In this document: in pieces, positions 1 to 10,222 of the stretch
Numbering within the stretch: the stretch's first letter is position 1
Layout of the letters: each line of letters starts with the position of its first letter
Translations under genes and position numbers: made by a program
Notes under the pieces: model-generated
The model's input: only the letters and a program-made list of their open reading frames with translations
Databases searched by the model: none
What the model was told of the DNA's origin: nothing
From: Pirellulales bacterium
GTDB taxonomy: Bacteria; Planctomycetota; Planctomycetia; Pirellulales; UBA1268
DNA: 53,670 nucleotides
Assembly (NCBI GenBank): GCA_016779265.1
Contig: JADHNY010000015.1
Location: 1-53,670 of the forward strand
Reading direction: 5' to 3'

Positions 1-109
1 TGAGTCGAAGTCGCTTTCTCGCGGGGGTCGGGGGTATCGTGTCGACCCAGTAAGACCGCGGTGAAGCATCTTCGCCGAGAGAAATCTCTCTGCCCATGCG
101 GGTGCGGTC

Positions 110-115
110 TACAAT
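110..115 (+). promoter_or_regulatory. Possible -10 element (TACAAT) upstream of the first gene
   Basis: TACAAT matches the sigma-70 -10 consensus at 5 of 6 positions and lies about 105 bases before the epimerase start. I see no convincing -35 element. The surrounding 12-mer TCTACAATCCCG also occurs on the minus strand upstream of proS (35709-35720), which raises the chance that it is a promoter core. A short hairpin (GAGAG/CTCTC) lies just upstream. Nothing else is visible in bases 1-219. Confidence 0.3.
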
Positions 116-219
116 CCCGTAGCGTCCGGGCGTTTTGATGCGCCGCGGAATGTCATTGGGGCATTCCGGGGGTACTCAGCGGCGGTGAACACAGCGACCC
201 TCCCACTCGAGATTTACTG

Positions 220-1140
220 ATGCGCGCACTTGTCACCGGCGGAACCGGTTTTGTTGGCCATCGTCTTCTTCGGCTTCTCGACGATCCCGTTGTTTTGACC
301 CGCAACCCTGAGCGGGCTCGGGCGTCGATCGGCACTCTCGCCAGCCGGATCTATGCCTGGGATCCGATGCAGGGCCCTCCGCCAGCAGAGGCCTTTGAAG
401 GTGTCGACACGGTTTTTCACCTGGCTGGTGAGTCCGTTGCGGAAGGCCGTTGGACAACCGCACAGAAAGCGCGAATCCGTGAGAGTCGTGTTGTGGGCAC
501 ACGGCATCTCGTTCAGGCGATGGCGGCCCTGGAGAACCGTCCTACCCAGCTAATCTCAGCCAGCGCGGTCGGCTATTACGGCAATCGTGGTGAAGCCGAA
601 CTCACGGAGTCGGCGACACCGGCGAAGGATTTTCTGGCCGGCGTCTGCATCGACTGGGAAGCGGAGGCGATGGCCGCCGAGGCCAGCGGCATCCGGGTCG
701 TCACAGCTCGCACAGGGATCGCTCTCGGTGCCGGAGGAGGTGCGCTCCAACGGATGCTGACGCCATTCAAGATGGGGGCTGGTGGCCCGCTCGGGAATGG
801 CAAGCAGTGGATGCCCTGGATTCACGTGGCAGACCTCGCAGGGCTCTACATGCATGCCGCGACCACGGTGTCGTTGCGTGGCCCGATGAATGCAGTAGCT
901 CCGAATCCGGTTCGCAACAGCGAGTTCACCAAGGCTCTCGCGTCTGCAGTGGGGCGGCCAGCCCTGATTCCCGTGCCCTACTTTGGCCTGCGTCTTGCCT
1001 TCGGTGAGTTTGCAGAGGTGCTGTTTCACTCGCAGCGTGTGCTGCCGAAACTGGCGACCGAAACTGGCTATTCCTTCCGGTATCCAACGATCACAGCGGC
1101 CCTCGCCGAGATCCTTGGCAAGCCCGCGACGGCTGCTTAA
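220..1140 (+). CDS. TIGR01777 (YfcH-like) NAD(P)-dependent epimerase
   Basis: This 306-residue protein belongs to the extended short-chain dehydrogenase group. The Rossmann dinucleotide-binding motif VTGGTGFVGHRL lies at residues 5-16. An SASAVGYYG stretch near residue 110 matches the catalytic Ser/Tyr region. The C-terminal 50 residues resemble the DUF1731 domain that defines TIGR01777/YfcH. Length is typical of the family (about 300). The substrate is unknown for most members, so I assign no pathway. The ATG has no clear ribosome binding site. It converges with the Sua5 gene, with only 13 bases between their ends. Confidence 0.9.
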   Translation: MRALVTGGTGFVGHRLLRLLDDPVVLTRNPERARASIGTLASRIYAWDPMQGPPPAEAFEGVDTVFHLAGESVAEGRWTTAQKARIRESRVVGTRHLVQAMAALENRPTQLISASAVGYYGNRGEAELTESATPAKDFLAGVCIDWEAEAMAAEASGIRVVTARTGIALGAGGGALQRMLTPFKMGAGGPLGNGKQWMPWIHVADLAGLYMHAATTVSLRGPMNAVAPNPVRNSEFTKALASAVGRPALIPVPYFGLRLAFGEFAEVLFHSQRVLPKLATETGYSFRYPTITAALAEILGKPATAA

Positions 1141-1153
1141 TGGCCACGGCGGG

Positions 1154-2209
1154 TCAGATGGCGTCGCGGTGGGCAGCCCTCGTCAGCCGATCGTGCACAG
1201 CCTGCCACAGCTCTGAACGAGGAGGTGTCTCGACGACGATCGCTGTGACAGCGAGACGGTCGAGGTCGTGCAGGCAGGCGTAGAGCTGACGGGCATAGCC
1301 GGCCGGCTCGTCAGGAAGGTCACGGTGATGCAGCATGCCCTCGCCGACTTCTTGCAGGAGCTCGGAGCTGCTGTGACCGCCGAGGGTGACCCAGCCAACC
1401 CGTTCACCATGCTTGAGCCGCTGCTTCACGCGTGCGGTGCTCTCCGAGGAGACCTCAAGGTCTGCTTCGGGGGCGTAGTGCTTGAGGAGCAGCCCGGGAG
1501 ATCGGTGCACACCCGAACTGCTGGCGGCTTGGTCGACAGCGGAGCCGCCGAGCAGCTGACAGCCGAGTGAGGCTGCCAACGTGCTGCGATCAATGGGGCC
1601 AGGCCGGAGCAGCTGCGGCGGCTCCGTTGTCAGGTCGACGACGGTGGACTCAATGCCACAGTCGCAGGTGCCACCATCCAGAATCAGGTCGACAGCATCG
1701 CCAAGGCTTGCGGCCACGTGCGCCGCCGTGGTGGGAGAAAGCATGCCGGAGCGGTTGCCGCTCGGGGCAGCAAGTGGCTGGCCCAGAAGCCGCAGGAGCG
1801 CGGCTGTGACAGGATGCTGAGGACACCGCACTGCGACAGTACCGCCGCCGGCCCGAACGATTTCCGGAACCAGTTTTGTTGCGGGAAGGACCAGCGTCAG
1901 TGGTCCGGGCCAGTGGGCCGCCGCCACAGTGGTGGCACGCTGGGGCCAGACTCGCACCAGCGGGCTCGCCATCGCAGCATCAGCGACGTGCACAATCAGT
2001 GGGTTGGTCGCGGGGCGACCCTTGGCTCTAAAGATCCGGGCAACCGCGGCGGCATCGGTGGCCAGAGCGGCAAGGCCGTAGACCGTCTCCGTGGGAATCG
2101 CGACGAGCCCACCACGGGTGAGAATGTCAGCAGCACGCTGCACCGCTGCGGAGCTGGAAGCTGGAAGCCGGCCGTCGGGGAGCCAGTTGACAGGAAGAAT
2201 CTCGGGCAT
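1154..2209 (-). CDS. L-threonylcarbamoyladenylate synthase, Sua5/YwlC type
   Basis: The protein makes threonylcarbamoyl-AMP from threonine, bicarbonate and ATP, the first step of the t6A37 modification of ANN-decoding tRNAs. The N-terminal YrdC domain (about residues 15-200) shows the KGRP..NPLIVH motif and PSGNRSG. The C-terminal part, with APEADLEV and a Rossmann-like section, fits the extra Sua5 domain, so this is the long form (351 residues) and not the short TsaC. I chose the ATG at 2209 because the protein then begins MPEILPVNW. An in-frame start at 2254 would add 15 residues. Neither has a clear ribosome binding site. Confidence 0.9.
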   Translation of the reverse strand: MPEILPVNWLPDGRLPASSSAAVQRAADILTRGGLVAIPTETVYGLAALATDAAAVARIFRAKGRPATNPLIVHVADAAMASPLVRVWPQRATTVAAAHWPGPLTLVLPATKLVPEIVRAGGGTVAVRCPQHPVTAALLRLLGQPLAAPSGNRSGMLSPTTAAHVAASLGDAVDLILDGGTCDCGIESTVVDLTTEPPQLLRPGPIDRSTLAASLGCQLLGGSAVDQAASSSGVHRSPGLLLKHYAPEADLEVSSESTARVKQRLKHGERVGWVTLGGHSSSELLQEVGEGMLHHRDLPDEPAGYARQLYACLHDLDRLAVTAIVVETPPRSELWQAVHDRLTRAAHRDAI

Positions 2210-2365
2210 TGTGGGGGCTCGTGGTCTTCGCAGGTTTTCCACATAGCGTTGCAACGACAGGATGGCGGCATCAAGATGCGAATCCTACGCCATCGGACTG
2301 CGGATGCGTTGCAGGCAACTGCCACAGCCGTGCTGATCCTATTTCGCCACCCCCCCGCTCCCCGG

Positions 2366-2929
2366 ATGAGACCCATGGCACCTGCCCAATCGCCTGCTGC
2401 CGAGACTTCGACCGTCGCTACCGCAACCCCAGTGGTCGGGGTCGTGATGGGCAGTCGCTCAGACTGGGAGACGATGGAGCGGGCCGCGCACATCCTCACG
2501 GAGTTTGGTGTTCCGCATGAGTGTGAGGTGGTCTCGGCCCATCGCACGCCGGAGAAACTTGCCAGCTATGCAGCGACTGCCAGCGAACGGGGGCTGAAGG
2601 TGATCATCGCTGGAGCCGGTGGGGCTGCCCACTTGCCCGGCATGCTGGCCGCCCAGACGATCCTGCCGGTCCTGGGAGTGCCAGTGGAGTCGAAAGTGCT
2701 CCATGGTGTCGATTCCCTCCTCTCGATCGTGCAGATGCCTGCCGGCGTTCCGGTGGCTACCCTGGCCATCGGCCGAGCCGGTGCGGCAAACGCGGGCCTG
2801 ATGGCGGTGGCCATCCTGGCGGTCGAGGATGCGGACCTGCGGGAAAAGCTGGAGACCTTCCGGCGTGAACAGACCGCCCGCGTGATGGCCGACCATGTTG
2901 GTGAGACACTCCCAGGTAGCCAGCCATGA
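2366..2929 (+). CDS. purE: N5-carboxyaminoimidazole ribonucleotide mutase PurE
   Basis: PurE converts N5-CAIR to CAIR in purine biosynthesis. The class I signature is clear: [12 protein letters not shown] for phosphate binding, then VSAHRTPEK, then the loop [12 protein letters not shown]. The 187-residue length includes a Thr/Ala-rich N-terminal extension of about 20 residues before the conserved core. An ATG at 2375 is an alternative start. The open frame runs much further upstream, but that part is the antisense of the Sua5 gene and is not coding. It overlaps purK by four bases (ATGA), so the two are probably translationally coupled. Confidence 0.95.
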   Translation: MRPMAPAQSPAAETSTVATATPVVGVVMGSRSDWETMERAAHILTEFGVPHECEVVSAHRTPEKLASYAATASERGLKVIIAGAGGAAHLPGMLAAQTILPVLGVPVESKVLHGVDSLLSIVQMPAGVPVATLAIGRAGAANAGLMAVAILAVEDADLREKLETFRREQTARVMADHVGETLPGSQP

Positions 2930-4125
2930 GCATCGTTGACGCAACAACAGGCCCGCGGCAGGCCGAGTCGGTGCTGCGTCCAGGGGCCATGCTCGGCGTG
3001 CTCGGAGGAGGTCAGCTTGGAGCCATGTTCGCTGTGGCCGCTCGACGGATGGGCTACCGGGTGACCGTGATCAGTGATGTCGACGGGGTGCCCGCGGCCC
3101 GGCATGCCGACCGTTTTGAGGTGGTCAACTACAACGACCTTGAGCGACTCGCAGCGGTGGCAGCAAAGATCGATGCGGTCACCTTTGAGTTTGAGAATGT
3201 GCCGGCAGACGCGGGGCGTGCGATGGCGGCGGTGACACGGGTGCATCCGTCGCCTGACGTGCTCGCGATCACCCAGGACCGAGGCCGTGAAAAAGCGTTT
3301 CTCACGGAGCATGCCTTCCGGACCACGCCCCATCGGCTCGTCGAGTCGCGGGAGTCTTTGCAGCAGGCGGTGGCTGACCTGGGGCTTCCGGGCGTGCTCA
3401 AGACAGCGAGCTTCGGCTACGACGGCCGAGGGCAAATGCGGCTCGCCGCCGATGCGGATCTGGCGGCTGCCTGGAACACCCTCGCAGCAGATCGCTGCGT
3501 GTACGAGGCGTGGGTCGACTTCGCCATGGAGGTATCCGTGGTGGTCGCTCGCGGTCTCAAGGGCGACGTTGCTGCCTTTGCGGCATCGCTCAACGCGCAT
3601 TCCCGCCACATTCTCGACGTGGCCAGCTGCCCTGCCCCGCTGACCCCAGCGGTTGCCGCCGAGGCGAAGGAGATGGCCTGCTGTATTGCGGAGAAGCTCG
3701 GCCTTGTTGGCGTGGCCTGCATTGAGTTTTTTGTGACTCGTGACGACCAGCTGCTGGTCAACGAGATTGCTCCGCGGCCTCATAACTCAGGACACCTCAC
3801 GATCGAGGCTGCAGCGACCAGTCAGTTTGAGCAGCAGGTCCGCGCCGTGTGTGGACTGCCACTTGGGTCGACAGCCTGCGTGTCAGAAGCTGCAATGGCA
3901 AATCTGCTTGGCGACCTCTGGAGCGAGGGAGAGCCTGACTGGGCGGCAGCTCTGGCGGTGCCCGGGGTGCGTCTCCATCTGTACGGCAAAGGGGCCGCTC
4001 GGCCAGGACGCAAAATGGGGCACCTGACCGCGTGCCGTCCAACGGTTGCGGATGCCGTTGCTGCGGTCATTGAGGCACGGCGTCGAGCGGCACCGGCCGT
4101 GGCTACTGAGGGCCGTGTTTACTGA
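2926..4125 (+). CDS. purK: N5-carboxyaminoimidazole ribonucleotide synthase PurK
   Basis: PurK is the ATP-grasp enzyme that carboxylates AIR to N5-CAIR, the substrate of PurE. The N-terminus carries the [12 protein letters not shown] motif (about residues 23-34). The ATP-grasp core has [12 protein letters not shown] and [13 protein letters not shown], and a later [12 protein letters not shown] motif is diagnostic of PurK. Length (399) is normal. The start lies inside the last codons of purE. The stop overlaps the tail of the minus-strand glycosyltransferase by 7 bases, so the two operons converge without a spacer or a visible terminator. Confidence 0.96.
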   Translation: MSIVDATTGPRQAESVLRPGAMLGVLGGGQLGAMFAVAARRMGYRVTVISDVDGVPAARHADRFEVVNYNDLERLAAVAAKIDAVTFEFENVPADAGRAMAAVTRVHPSPDVLAITQDRGREKAFLTEHAFRTTPHRLVESRESLQQAVADLGLPGVLKTASFGYDGRGQMRLAADADLAAAWNTLAADRCVYEAWVDFAMEVSVVVARGLKGDVAAFAASLNAHSRHILDVASCPAPLTPAVAAEAKEMACCIAEKLGLVGVACIEFFVTRDDQLLVNEIAPRPHNSGHLTIEAAATSQFEQQVRAVCGLPLGSTACVSEAAMANLLGDLWSEGEPDWAAALAVPGVRLHLYGKGAARPGRKMGHLTACRPTVADAVAAVIEARRRAAPAVATEGRVY

Positions 4126-5279
4126 GGACTGAGGCTGCGGCCTTTCCAGGTCGCTTTGAGGCCGGCGGCTCGGCGAATCAGCCCAAACCACTGAATTCCA
4201 AGAAACATCAGGATGGCCAGCGGATGGGCAAAGCTGCTCAACACGCTTGAGCGAAACCGCACTGCCTCTACCACCCTGGTCGACACGGAAAACAGCACCG
4301 CCGCCACGATCGCTCCGCATGCAAGCGGTGAAAACCCCTGCCACGACCAGCCTACCGCGATCCCCGTGGCCAGCAGCAGCGCCGGGAGGACCTGGCCACC
4401 AAACAGGAGCACCGTGGCAGGGACAACAGCCTGTGGTGTTGCCATCCCTTCGGTGGCGTTCTTCGAGAGTCCCTGCAAGACATCAACACCACGGGTGTAC
4501 ATCCGACATTCAGCGAGATCGCTGGCGTCGAAGAGGTCGGTAGTCAGCCCTGCACGGCGATACGCCCGCGGAAGCTTGATGCCGTCATGCAGCGATTCAC
4601 GGATGGCGGCATGGCCACCGGCGGCCTCGTAGTGGCATCGCCTGGTGAGAAACAGCTGTCCACAGCCTGCTGCGAGACCTGGTGACAGGCTCTGACGACT
4701 CATCGCCAAAGGCAGGAAACCCAGCAGCACATACTGAATCAACGGAAGCAGCAGCCACTCAACAGGTGTGCCGGTGAGCTGTCGCGGAAAGCCACTGGCC
4801 AGAGCCACCCCCGACTCCTCCAGGAATGCGATGGTGCGGCGGATGGCATCGGGCTTCAGGCTGACATCGGCATCCAGGAACAGCAGCAGATCGTAGCGAG
4901 CCGCCTCCGCCAGCTGGCTGCAGGCGTGCTGTTTTCCGCACCAGCCAGCGGGCAGCGGTCGCCCACGGATAAGACGCACACGCGGGTCTTCCTCAGCAAG
5001 ACGAGAGACAATGCCTGCCGTGTCGTCCTGGCTGTCATCATCGAGAATGACCAGTTCGAGGCGGACCTCGTCACTGGCCATGATGGCCCGACAGGTCTGC
5101 TCGATGGAGCCCGCTTCGTCACGGGCGGGGATCAGGATCGACACCGGCTCCCCTGTGGTCGGGCCTCGCGGGGCGCGGCGAAAGCGGGTGAGGTTGACGG
5201 CGGTCAGGGCCGCAGGAATCGCGGAGAGCCCAAGACCCACCATTGCGGTGACTTCGATCAGACTGCCCACACCCATCAC
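4119..5279 (-). CDS. Membrane glycosyltransferase family 2, CrtQ/HpnB-like
   Basis: This 386-residue GT-A enzyme has an N-terminal hydrophobic segment, then VSILIPARDEAGSIEQ (about residues 45-60), a DDDS motif, and the metal-binding DAD within LLFLDADVSL (about residue 135). Several membrane segments occupy the C-terminal third. The last-gene position after two desaturases and an acyltransferase fits CrtQ, which glucosylates the carboxylate of the C30 carotenoid in staphyloxanthin synthesis. By sequence alone HpnB-type hopanoid glycosyltransferases are equally close, so the assignment rests on context. The GTG start directly abuts the upstream stop. An ATG follows one codon later. Confidence 0.8.
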   Translation of the reverse strand: MMGVGSLIEVTAMVGLGLSAIPAALTAVNLTRFRRAPRGPTTGEPVSILIPARDEAGSIEQTCRAIMASDEVRLELVILDDDSQDDTAGIVSRLAEEDPRVRLIRGRPLPAGWCGKQHACSQLAEAARYDLLLFLDADVSLKPDAIRRTIAFLEESGVALASGFPRQLTGTPVEWLLLPLIQYVLLGFLPLAMSRQSLSPGLAAGCGQLFLTRRCHYEAAGGHAAIRESLHDGIKLPRAYRRAGLTTDLFDASDLAECRMYTRGVDVLQGLSKNATEGMATPQAVVPATVLLFGGQVLPALLLATGIAVGWSWQGFSPLACGAIVAAVLFSVSTRVVEAVRFRSSVLSSFAHPLAILMFLGIQWFGLIRRAAGLKATWKGRSLSPQ

Positions 5280-6086
5280 TCAGCGTGCCTCCTCATGACG
5301 GCCTGTATGAGACGGGTCAAACGCTCGTCCTCGCAGCCGTGCCGATGCCCAGCGAATGGTGTCGTAGATCATGCCAACCCCCTCCCGGCCGACAGCGAGC
5401 GTGCGGAATGCGGTCGGGTCTCGCGCTATGGCAGCGTGAGCGAGCAGCTCCTGGGTTGCAGCGAGGCCGGTGGTGAGCTGCTCCTGCCAGGCGTCTGTGG
5501 AACGCGACGCCGCTGTAGAAAGATCAATCGGATCACCGAAGGCCACAAGGGCCTCCGGGAGCCGTTCATTCCAAAACGGATACTCCATTGCCATCGGCAC
5601 CAGCAGGCCCTCCCCTCCCGAAGCGAGGTGGGCTACGCCAGGACGAATCGGCACTGGTCGTACTCGTGGGTCGACGAAGGTGCCCGCGGCTGTGATCCAG
5701 AAGATCGTGTCGTCTCGCCGCTGACTCGCACGTGCGTAGCGAAGAAACTTCTTTGATCCCTGCCAGGTGCCCGGCTCGATTCCGAGGAAGCCGATCGATT
5801 CGAGGAAGCGGTACTTCCCCAGAGCTGCGGAATCGATCGGTCCATAGTTGAGCCGCTCAGGATAGAGCTGCTCTGCGAGGAGCAGGAACACGAGCGGATC
5901 CCACCAGCCAGGATGGTTCGTGTAAATCACCACAGACCGGCCTTCGATCGCCGGATGCGTTCCCTCAAGGAGCCGCAGGGCATGGAAGTGGCGACGGAAG
6001 AACCATCGCACATAGGCCATGAACCAGCCGAACCGTGTCCGGGAAAAAGGAGGAAGGCCCTCGGGATGCTCGGCTGAGTCGGCCAT
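5280..6086 (-). CDS. PlsC-type acyltransferase, CrtO-like position
   Basis: This is a 268-residue lysophospholipid-acyltransferase-family protein. The catalytic HX4D motif is NHPGWWD at about residues 57-63. A PlsC-like second half follows (GTFVDPRVRP, then GLLVPMAMEYPFW). It lies 23 bases after the second desaturase and abuts the glycosyltransferase. In staphyloxanthin-type pathways the acyltransferase CrtO esterifies the glucose of the glycosylated carotenoid, which is the inferred role here. A role in phospholipid acylation cannot be excluded from the sequence. Confidence 0.8.
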   Translation of the reverse strand: MADSAEHPEGLPPFSRTRFGWFMAYVRWFFRRHFHALRLLEGTHPAIEGRSVVIYTNHPGWWDPLVFLLLAEQLYPERLNYGPIDSAALGKYRFLESIGFLGIEPGTWQGSKKFLRYARASQRRDDTIFWITAAGTFVDPRVRPVPIRPGVAHLASGGEGLLVPMAMEYPFWNERLPEALVAFGDPIDLSTAASRSTDAWQEQLTTGLAATQELLAHAAIARDPTAFRTLAVGREGVGMIYDTIRWASARLRGRAFDPSHTGRHEEAR

Positions 6087-6109
6087 GCCGGTGTGACGCC
6101 CCGACTGGT

Positions 6110-7702
6110 TTAGGAGGCCATGGCCGGTGAGGCTGGCGCGCCCGTCCGCTCAACCAGCCCGTCCTTGTCAACGCAGTCGGCCGCGATCCAGCCTGACATC
6201 ATCACCATTGGCATGCCGGGGCCCGGGTGAGCAGCACCACCAGCAAGGTAGAGCCCTTCCACGTCTGGCGATCGGTTGGAAGGCTTGAATGCACCCATGA
6301 AACGGCCGTGGCTGGCCAGCCCATAGATCGCCCCATTGAGCACGTGGTAGCGGTCGTTGATGTCCTGCGGCGTGAGCGTTCGTTCCACCACGATTCGCTC
6401 TTCGATGTCTTCCATCCCCGCGGTCGACTTGAGTTTCTCAACGATCGTGTTGCGGTACGCGGGAAGCATCTTTGACCAGTCGTGGTGAGGTCGCAGATAG
6501 GGTGTGTGCACTAGCACATAGAGCGCTTCACCACCCTCTGGAGCCACACGCGGATCGGTGATTGCGGGGGCGCAGACGTACGCGGTGGGATCTGGGGCAG
6601 GCTCTCCCTGGCGATAGATTGCCTCAAACTCTTCGTGGGGATCTCGAGAGAACACGAAGTTGTGGTGCAGAAGCTGCTCGTATCGCTGCTTCAAACCGAG
6701 GTAAAGCACGACGCCCGAGCAGGCCGGTTCATAGCCACGACGCCGGAGGAACTTGGTGGCGGTTGGCTGGTCGAGCAGTTCGCGGTGCGTCCGCACGCTG
6801 TCTGAGTTGCTGACCACAGCTGCAGCGGGAATAAACTCCCCCGAGGCCGTCTCCACACCCTGCACACGACCACCGGCGGTCCGAATCTTCTTCACAGGGC
6901 TTTCGGTTCGGATCTCCACGCCGAGATCACTCGCGAGTGCGGCAAGGGCCGTGGGAACTGCCGTGATGCCACCCATCGGATACCAGACACCATCGCGGGA
7001 TTGCATGCTCGCGATCCCGCAGAGGACAGCCGGTGAATTCTCCGGGTTGCTCCCGACGTACTGAGTGAAGTGGTCAAACATCTGCGAGGCTCGCTCGTCT
7101 GGAACGAAGGCCCGCACTGTGCCGCCAACGCTATGGCCGGGACGCATGCCCATGATCTCCTTGAGGAGATTGAGCGTCAGGCCACGCTTGGAATCAAACA
7201 TGTCCTTCATGCCGCCGACAGGACGCCAGAAGAAGTAGTCGTCGGAGATCTTGTGGAGCCGCTTGGCCAGTTCCATGAACCGCTCAAAGCCCTCGCCGGC
7301 CTTCTTGCCCGGAGCAAGTGTCTCCAGGTTTTGCCGCATCTCCGCGACATCCGCCACGAGGTCGAGCGTGGTGCCATCGGTGAAGAAACTACGCCACTGT
7401 GGGTCGAGCGGCACGAGTTCGAGTTCTTTGTGGAGGTCGCGGCCAGCTTCCGCAAAGACCCGCTTGAGCACATCAGGGATGGTGAGGATCGTGGGACCCA
7501 TGTCGAAGGTGTAGCCCGCCTCCGAAAGCTTGGCGGCCTTCCCCCCCACCCAGGCGTTCTTGTCACAGAGCGTGACGGCATAGCCCCGGGCGGCCAGTGT
7601 GCAGGCTGAGGCGAGCCCCGCCAGGCCACCGCCAATCACCACCACACGGGAGCGTCCTTCACTGGATCCGGTATCGCTCGATTCAGAAGACGCTCGTATC
7701 AC
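6110..7702 (-). CDS. CrtI-family carotenoid desaturase/oxidase (CrtP- or CrtN-type)
   Basis: This 530-residue FAD-dependent oxidoreductase starts with about 18 Ser-rich residues and then the dinucleotide motif [14 protein letters not shown]. The [17 protein letters not shown] stretch is characteristic of phytoene/diapophytoene desaturases. The C-terminal FAD motif includes [20 protein letters not shown]. It overlaps the next desaturase by four bases (GTGA) and starts with GTG. A pair of related CrtI-family genes in one operon fits one CrtN-type desaturase plus one CrtP-type terminal oxidase. I cannot say by eye which of the two this is, though the C-terminal motif hints at CrtP. Confidence 0.88.
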   Translation of the reverse strand: MIRASSESSDTGSSEGRSRVVVIGGGLAGLASACTLAARGYAVTLCDKNAWVGGKAAKLSEAGYTFDMGPTILTIPDVLKRVFAEAGRDLHKELELVPLDPQWRSFFTDGTTLDLVADVAEMRQNLETLAPGKKAGEGFERFMELAKRLHKISDDYFFWRPVGGMKDMFDSKRGLTLNLLKEIMGMRPGHSVGGTVRAFVPDERASQMFDHFTQYVGSNPENSPAVLCGIASMQSRDGVWYPMGGITAVPTALAALASDLGVEIRTESPVKKIRTAGGRVQGVETASGEFIPAAAVVSNSDSVRTHRELLDQPTATKFLRRRGYEPACSGVVLYLGLKQRYEQLLHHNFVFSRDPHEEFEAIYRQGEPAPDPTAYVCAPAITDPRVAPEGGEALYVLVHTPYLRPHHDWSKMLPAYRNTIVEKLKSTAGMEDIEERIVVERTLTPQDINDRYHVLNGAIYGLASHGRFMGAFKPSNRSPDVEGLYLAGGAAHPGPGMPMVMMSGWIAADCVDKDGLVERTGAPASPAMAS

Positions 7703-9372
7703 GGCTGGTTCCTTGTTGCGGCGGACACCGTTTCCACGACGGCGGTCGCCGACGGTGTGGTCGTCGATTCTTCGTGAGACGACGCGGTCACGCTAGCTGT
7801 CATCACATCCTCTGCCACACTGCGCTCTGCCACACTTTGCTGAAATGCTGAGGCGAGGGGCTGCGGGGTGGCTGCTGCCTCGGGAGCCTCGACACCGAGG
7901 TCCTCAAGAAGCAGCCGGGTGGTGATCTGTGCTGATGAATAGATCACGGGGAGGCCACTGCCCGGATGCGTGCCACCTCCAACAAGGTAGCAGCCATCCA
8001 GGTCTTCGAAGCGATTGTGAGGACGCTTATGCAGCATCTGGCCCAGGTCGTGTGAGAGATTGAAGGTAGCCCCTCGGTAGATCTCGTACTCGTCCTGCCA
8101 GTCATCGGGAGTGACCATCTTCTCATAACGAATCCGATCGCGGACTCCAGACAGCCCGATCGCATCGAGCTGGTCGAGGGTCCGCTCGCGAAAGCCTGCC
8201 GCCTCCCGCCGCCAGTCAACATTCGGGTGACGATGCGTCACCGGGACAAGGAGGTAGAGCGTGCTCATGCCCTCCGGAGCGAGCGACGGATCAGTCACGC
8301 AGGCGTTCTGCACGTACATCGATGGGTCTTTCGTGAGCACGTGCCGCTGCTCGATGTCGGCAAGGTTCTCGCGGTAGTCCTCGGAGAGATAGATCGTGTG
8401 ATGCGGCACCTCATCAAAGCGGCCCTCAATCCCGAGGTAGAGCATGAAGGTGGAGCAAGAAAAGCGACGTGAGGCGATCCGTCGATCGCTCCACCGTCGC
8501 CGCAGCGTATCGGGCACCAGCCTGGTCATGCTGCGAGCAAAGTCAGCATTCATCACCGTGGCATCGGCGTCATAACGTGCTGTGGCCGTCTCAGCCGCCA
8601 CCACCTTCCGTCCCTCAAAGTGGAGTTTCTCGACAGGAGTGTCGTAATGGATCTCAACCCCCATCTCTGAGGCGATCCTGGCCATCACTCGTGAGACTTC
8701 TCCGCAGCCACCGATCGGATGGTAGACCCCGTGCTCGTACTCCAGAAACGAAAGGATGGAGAACAGACTCGGGCATCGAAAAGGTGACATCCCGAGGTAC
8801 TTCGACTGGAATGTGAATGCCAGTCGGACCCGCTCATCTGAGAAAAACGTTCCGAGCTCAGCATCGAGACTCTTCCACGGCTTGAGCATCGGCATCAGGC
8901 GAACGAGGTCGGGGCTCGCCAGATCAAGCCAACTCTCAAAAGGCTGTTGAAGAAAAGGGGCAAAACGCTCGAACTTGCGGCGATTGGCCGTCATGAAACG
9001 CGTGAAGGAGCCGGCGTCGGCTGGGGACAGGGCTGTGACCGCCTGCTCCATCCGTTCGGGATCTGGTGTGGCCAGCAGTTCGCCGCCACCACCGAAAGCA
9101 ATCCGGTACTGAGGATCGAGCCGGACCATCTCCACCTCGTCCTCGAGGCGGCGGCCACAGGCCTCAAAGATGTCAGCGAGCACCCGTGGATAGAGAAAAA
9201 ACGTCGGCCCGAGGTCGAACCGAAAGCCTTCAGTGGTCTCGATTGTTGAGGTGCGACCACCCGGTGTTGACTGCCTTTCCAGAACGCGAACACGCAGTCC
9301 CGCGTGAGCCAACAGCATCGCCGCGGCGAGTCCGCCGGGGCCTGCCCCGATAATATTAACCGTCTGCGTCAT
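7699..9372 (-). CDS. CrtI-family carotenoid desaturase (CrtN-type), first gene of the operon
   Basis: This 557-residue FAD-dependent desaturase has [15 protein letters not shown] at residues 5-19 and [14 protein letters not shown], with [15 protein letters not shown] matching the CrtI/CrtN substrate region. The C-terminal FAD site is [15 protein letters not shown]. About 55 residues after that are a Ser/Thr/Ala-rich tail not seen in typical CrtN proteins and of unknown purpose. The likely reaction is stepwise dehydrogenation of squalene or diapophytoene. It is the first gene of the four-gene minus-strand operon, with GGGAG just before the ATG and a promoter about 75-100 bases upstream. Confidence 0.88.
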   Translation of the reverse strand: MTQTVNIIGAGPGGLAAAMLLAHAGLRVRVLERQSTPGGRTSTIETTEGFRFDLGPTFFLYPRVLADIFEACGRRLEDEVEMVRLDPQYRIAFGGGGELLATPDPERMEQAVTALSPADAGSFTRFMTANRRKFERFAPFLQQPFESWLDLASPDLVRLMPMLKPWKSLDAELGTFFSDERVRLAFTFQSKYLGMSPFRCPSLFSILSFLEYEHGVYHPIGGCGEVSRVMARIASEMGVEIHYDTPVEKLHFEGRKVVAAETATARYDADATVMNADFARSMTRLVPDTLRRRWSDRRIASRRFSCSTFMLYLGIEGRFDEVPHHTIYLSEDYRENLADIEQRHVLTKDPSMYVQNACVTDPSLAPEGMSTLYLLVPVTHRHPNVDWRREAAGFRERTLDQLDAIGLSGVRDRIRYEKMVTPDDWQDEYEIYRGATFNLSHDLGQMLHKRPHNRFEDLDGCYLVGGGTHPGSGLPVIYSSAQITTRLLLEDLGVEAPEAAATPQPLASAFQQSVAERSVAEDVMTASVTASSHEESTTTPSATAVVETVSAATRNQP

Positions 9373-9444
9373 CCGCTCTCCCGCACGACATCTCGAACAT
9401 TTCTGCGTCCGAGTCTAACTGTCGTCGGCACCATACCGCACGAC

Positions 9445-9472
9445 ACTATAGGAGGAGCGCCAGAGCGGTCAA
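9445..9472 (-). promoter_or_regulatory. Sigma-70-like promoter of the carotenoid operon
   Basis: Read on the minus strand, TTGACC (9472-9467), a 16-base spacer and TATAGT (9450-9445) match the consensus at 5 of 6 positions in each hexamer. Transcription would start near 9438, leaving a leader of about 65 bases before the first desaturase. Confidence 0.6.
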
Positions 9473-9643
9473 GCAGAAGCGTCGGGCTCGTTGAGACCAC
9501 GACTCGTCGGCGGCACGCTCGTCGGCTGTCCACCACGAATGAGCCTGTTCACCGCGAGTGAACGAGCAGATTCGTCAGCGACCGTGCCAACAACGACGTC
9601 TGGCACGGCATCGAAATAGGACGGCGTCGAGCGGAACAACGCC

Positions 9644-10222
9644 TTATGGCACGACGTAGGTGACTGGGACGGTCTCGTAGGAGAGACGACGGCCGAAGAG
9701 ACCGCGACGAACGGGCACTGTTGCCACGCCTGGCACGGTGTAGCCGGTGGCAACGGTCGGTGTGTAGGCCACGGTCACCGGGACCGCGACTGACGAACTG
9801 ACCACGGCGGCAGGCGATGCAACCGGCGCGTAGTAGCTCGTGACGGCTAGCGAACTGGATGGAACGGCTGCCACGACAGGCCGAGCGACCGTGACCGGGA
9901 CGGCAGCGGCTGGAGCGAAGCCAGCCACCGGAACGACTGGAGGCGAGAAAGCTGTCACCGCGGCATAGTTGCCGGCCGGCCGATAACTCGAGACGTACGG
10001 ACGCGACGCGACGACTGGTGTTGTGGCGATCACTGGGCTGCCCACCGTCACCGGACGGAGCGTGTCGTAAACAATTACCTGTGCATCGGCTGCCCGGCCG
10101 GCGGTCAGCGTCGCGATCACCGCAATCAGCATTAGGCTGAGTTGGGCACCCACGCCATGCAAGGATCGCCTTGCCATGGTTGGGCAGAAAATGGCGTCGC
10201 TATCAGGCTGGGATGACCGCAT
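9644..10222 (-). CDS. Secreted Val/Pro/Ala-rich repeat protein of unknown function
   Basis: I do not recognise a family. From the ATG at 10222 the protein has 192 residues. A signal-peptide-like segment (SLMLIAVIATLTAGRAADA, roughly residues 30-48) is followed by low-complexity sequence made of short Val, Pro, Ala, Ser and Thr units such as VPVTVA and TPVVAS. It ends with a more ordered Arg- and Tyr-containing stretch (RRGLFGRRLSYETVPVTYVVP-like). AAAGGA sits 8 bases before this ATG and decides the start over one 21 codons upstream. Small cell-surface or matrix proteins of this composition occur in planctomycetes. It is a single-gene unit, divergent from the MFS fusion gene. Confidence 0.65.
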   Translation of the reverse strand: MRSSQPDSDAIFCPTMARRSLHGVGAQLSLMLIAVIATLTAGRAADAQVIVYDTLRPVTVGSPVIATTPVVASRPYVSSYRPAGNYAAVTAFSPPVVPVAGFAPAAAVPVTVARPVVAAVPSSSLAVTSYYAPVASPAAVVSSSVAVPVTVAYTPTVATGYTVPGVATVPVRRGLFGRRLSYETVPVTYVVP

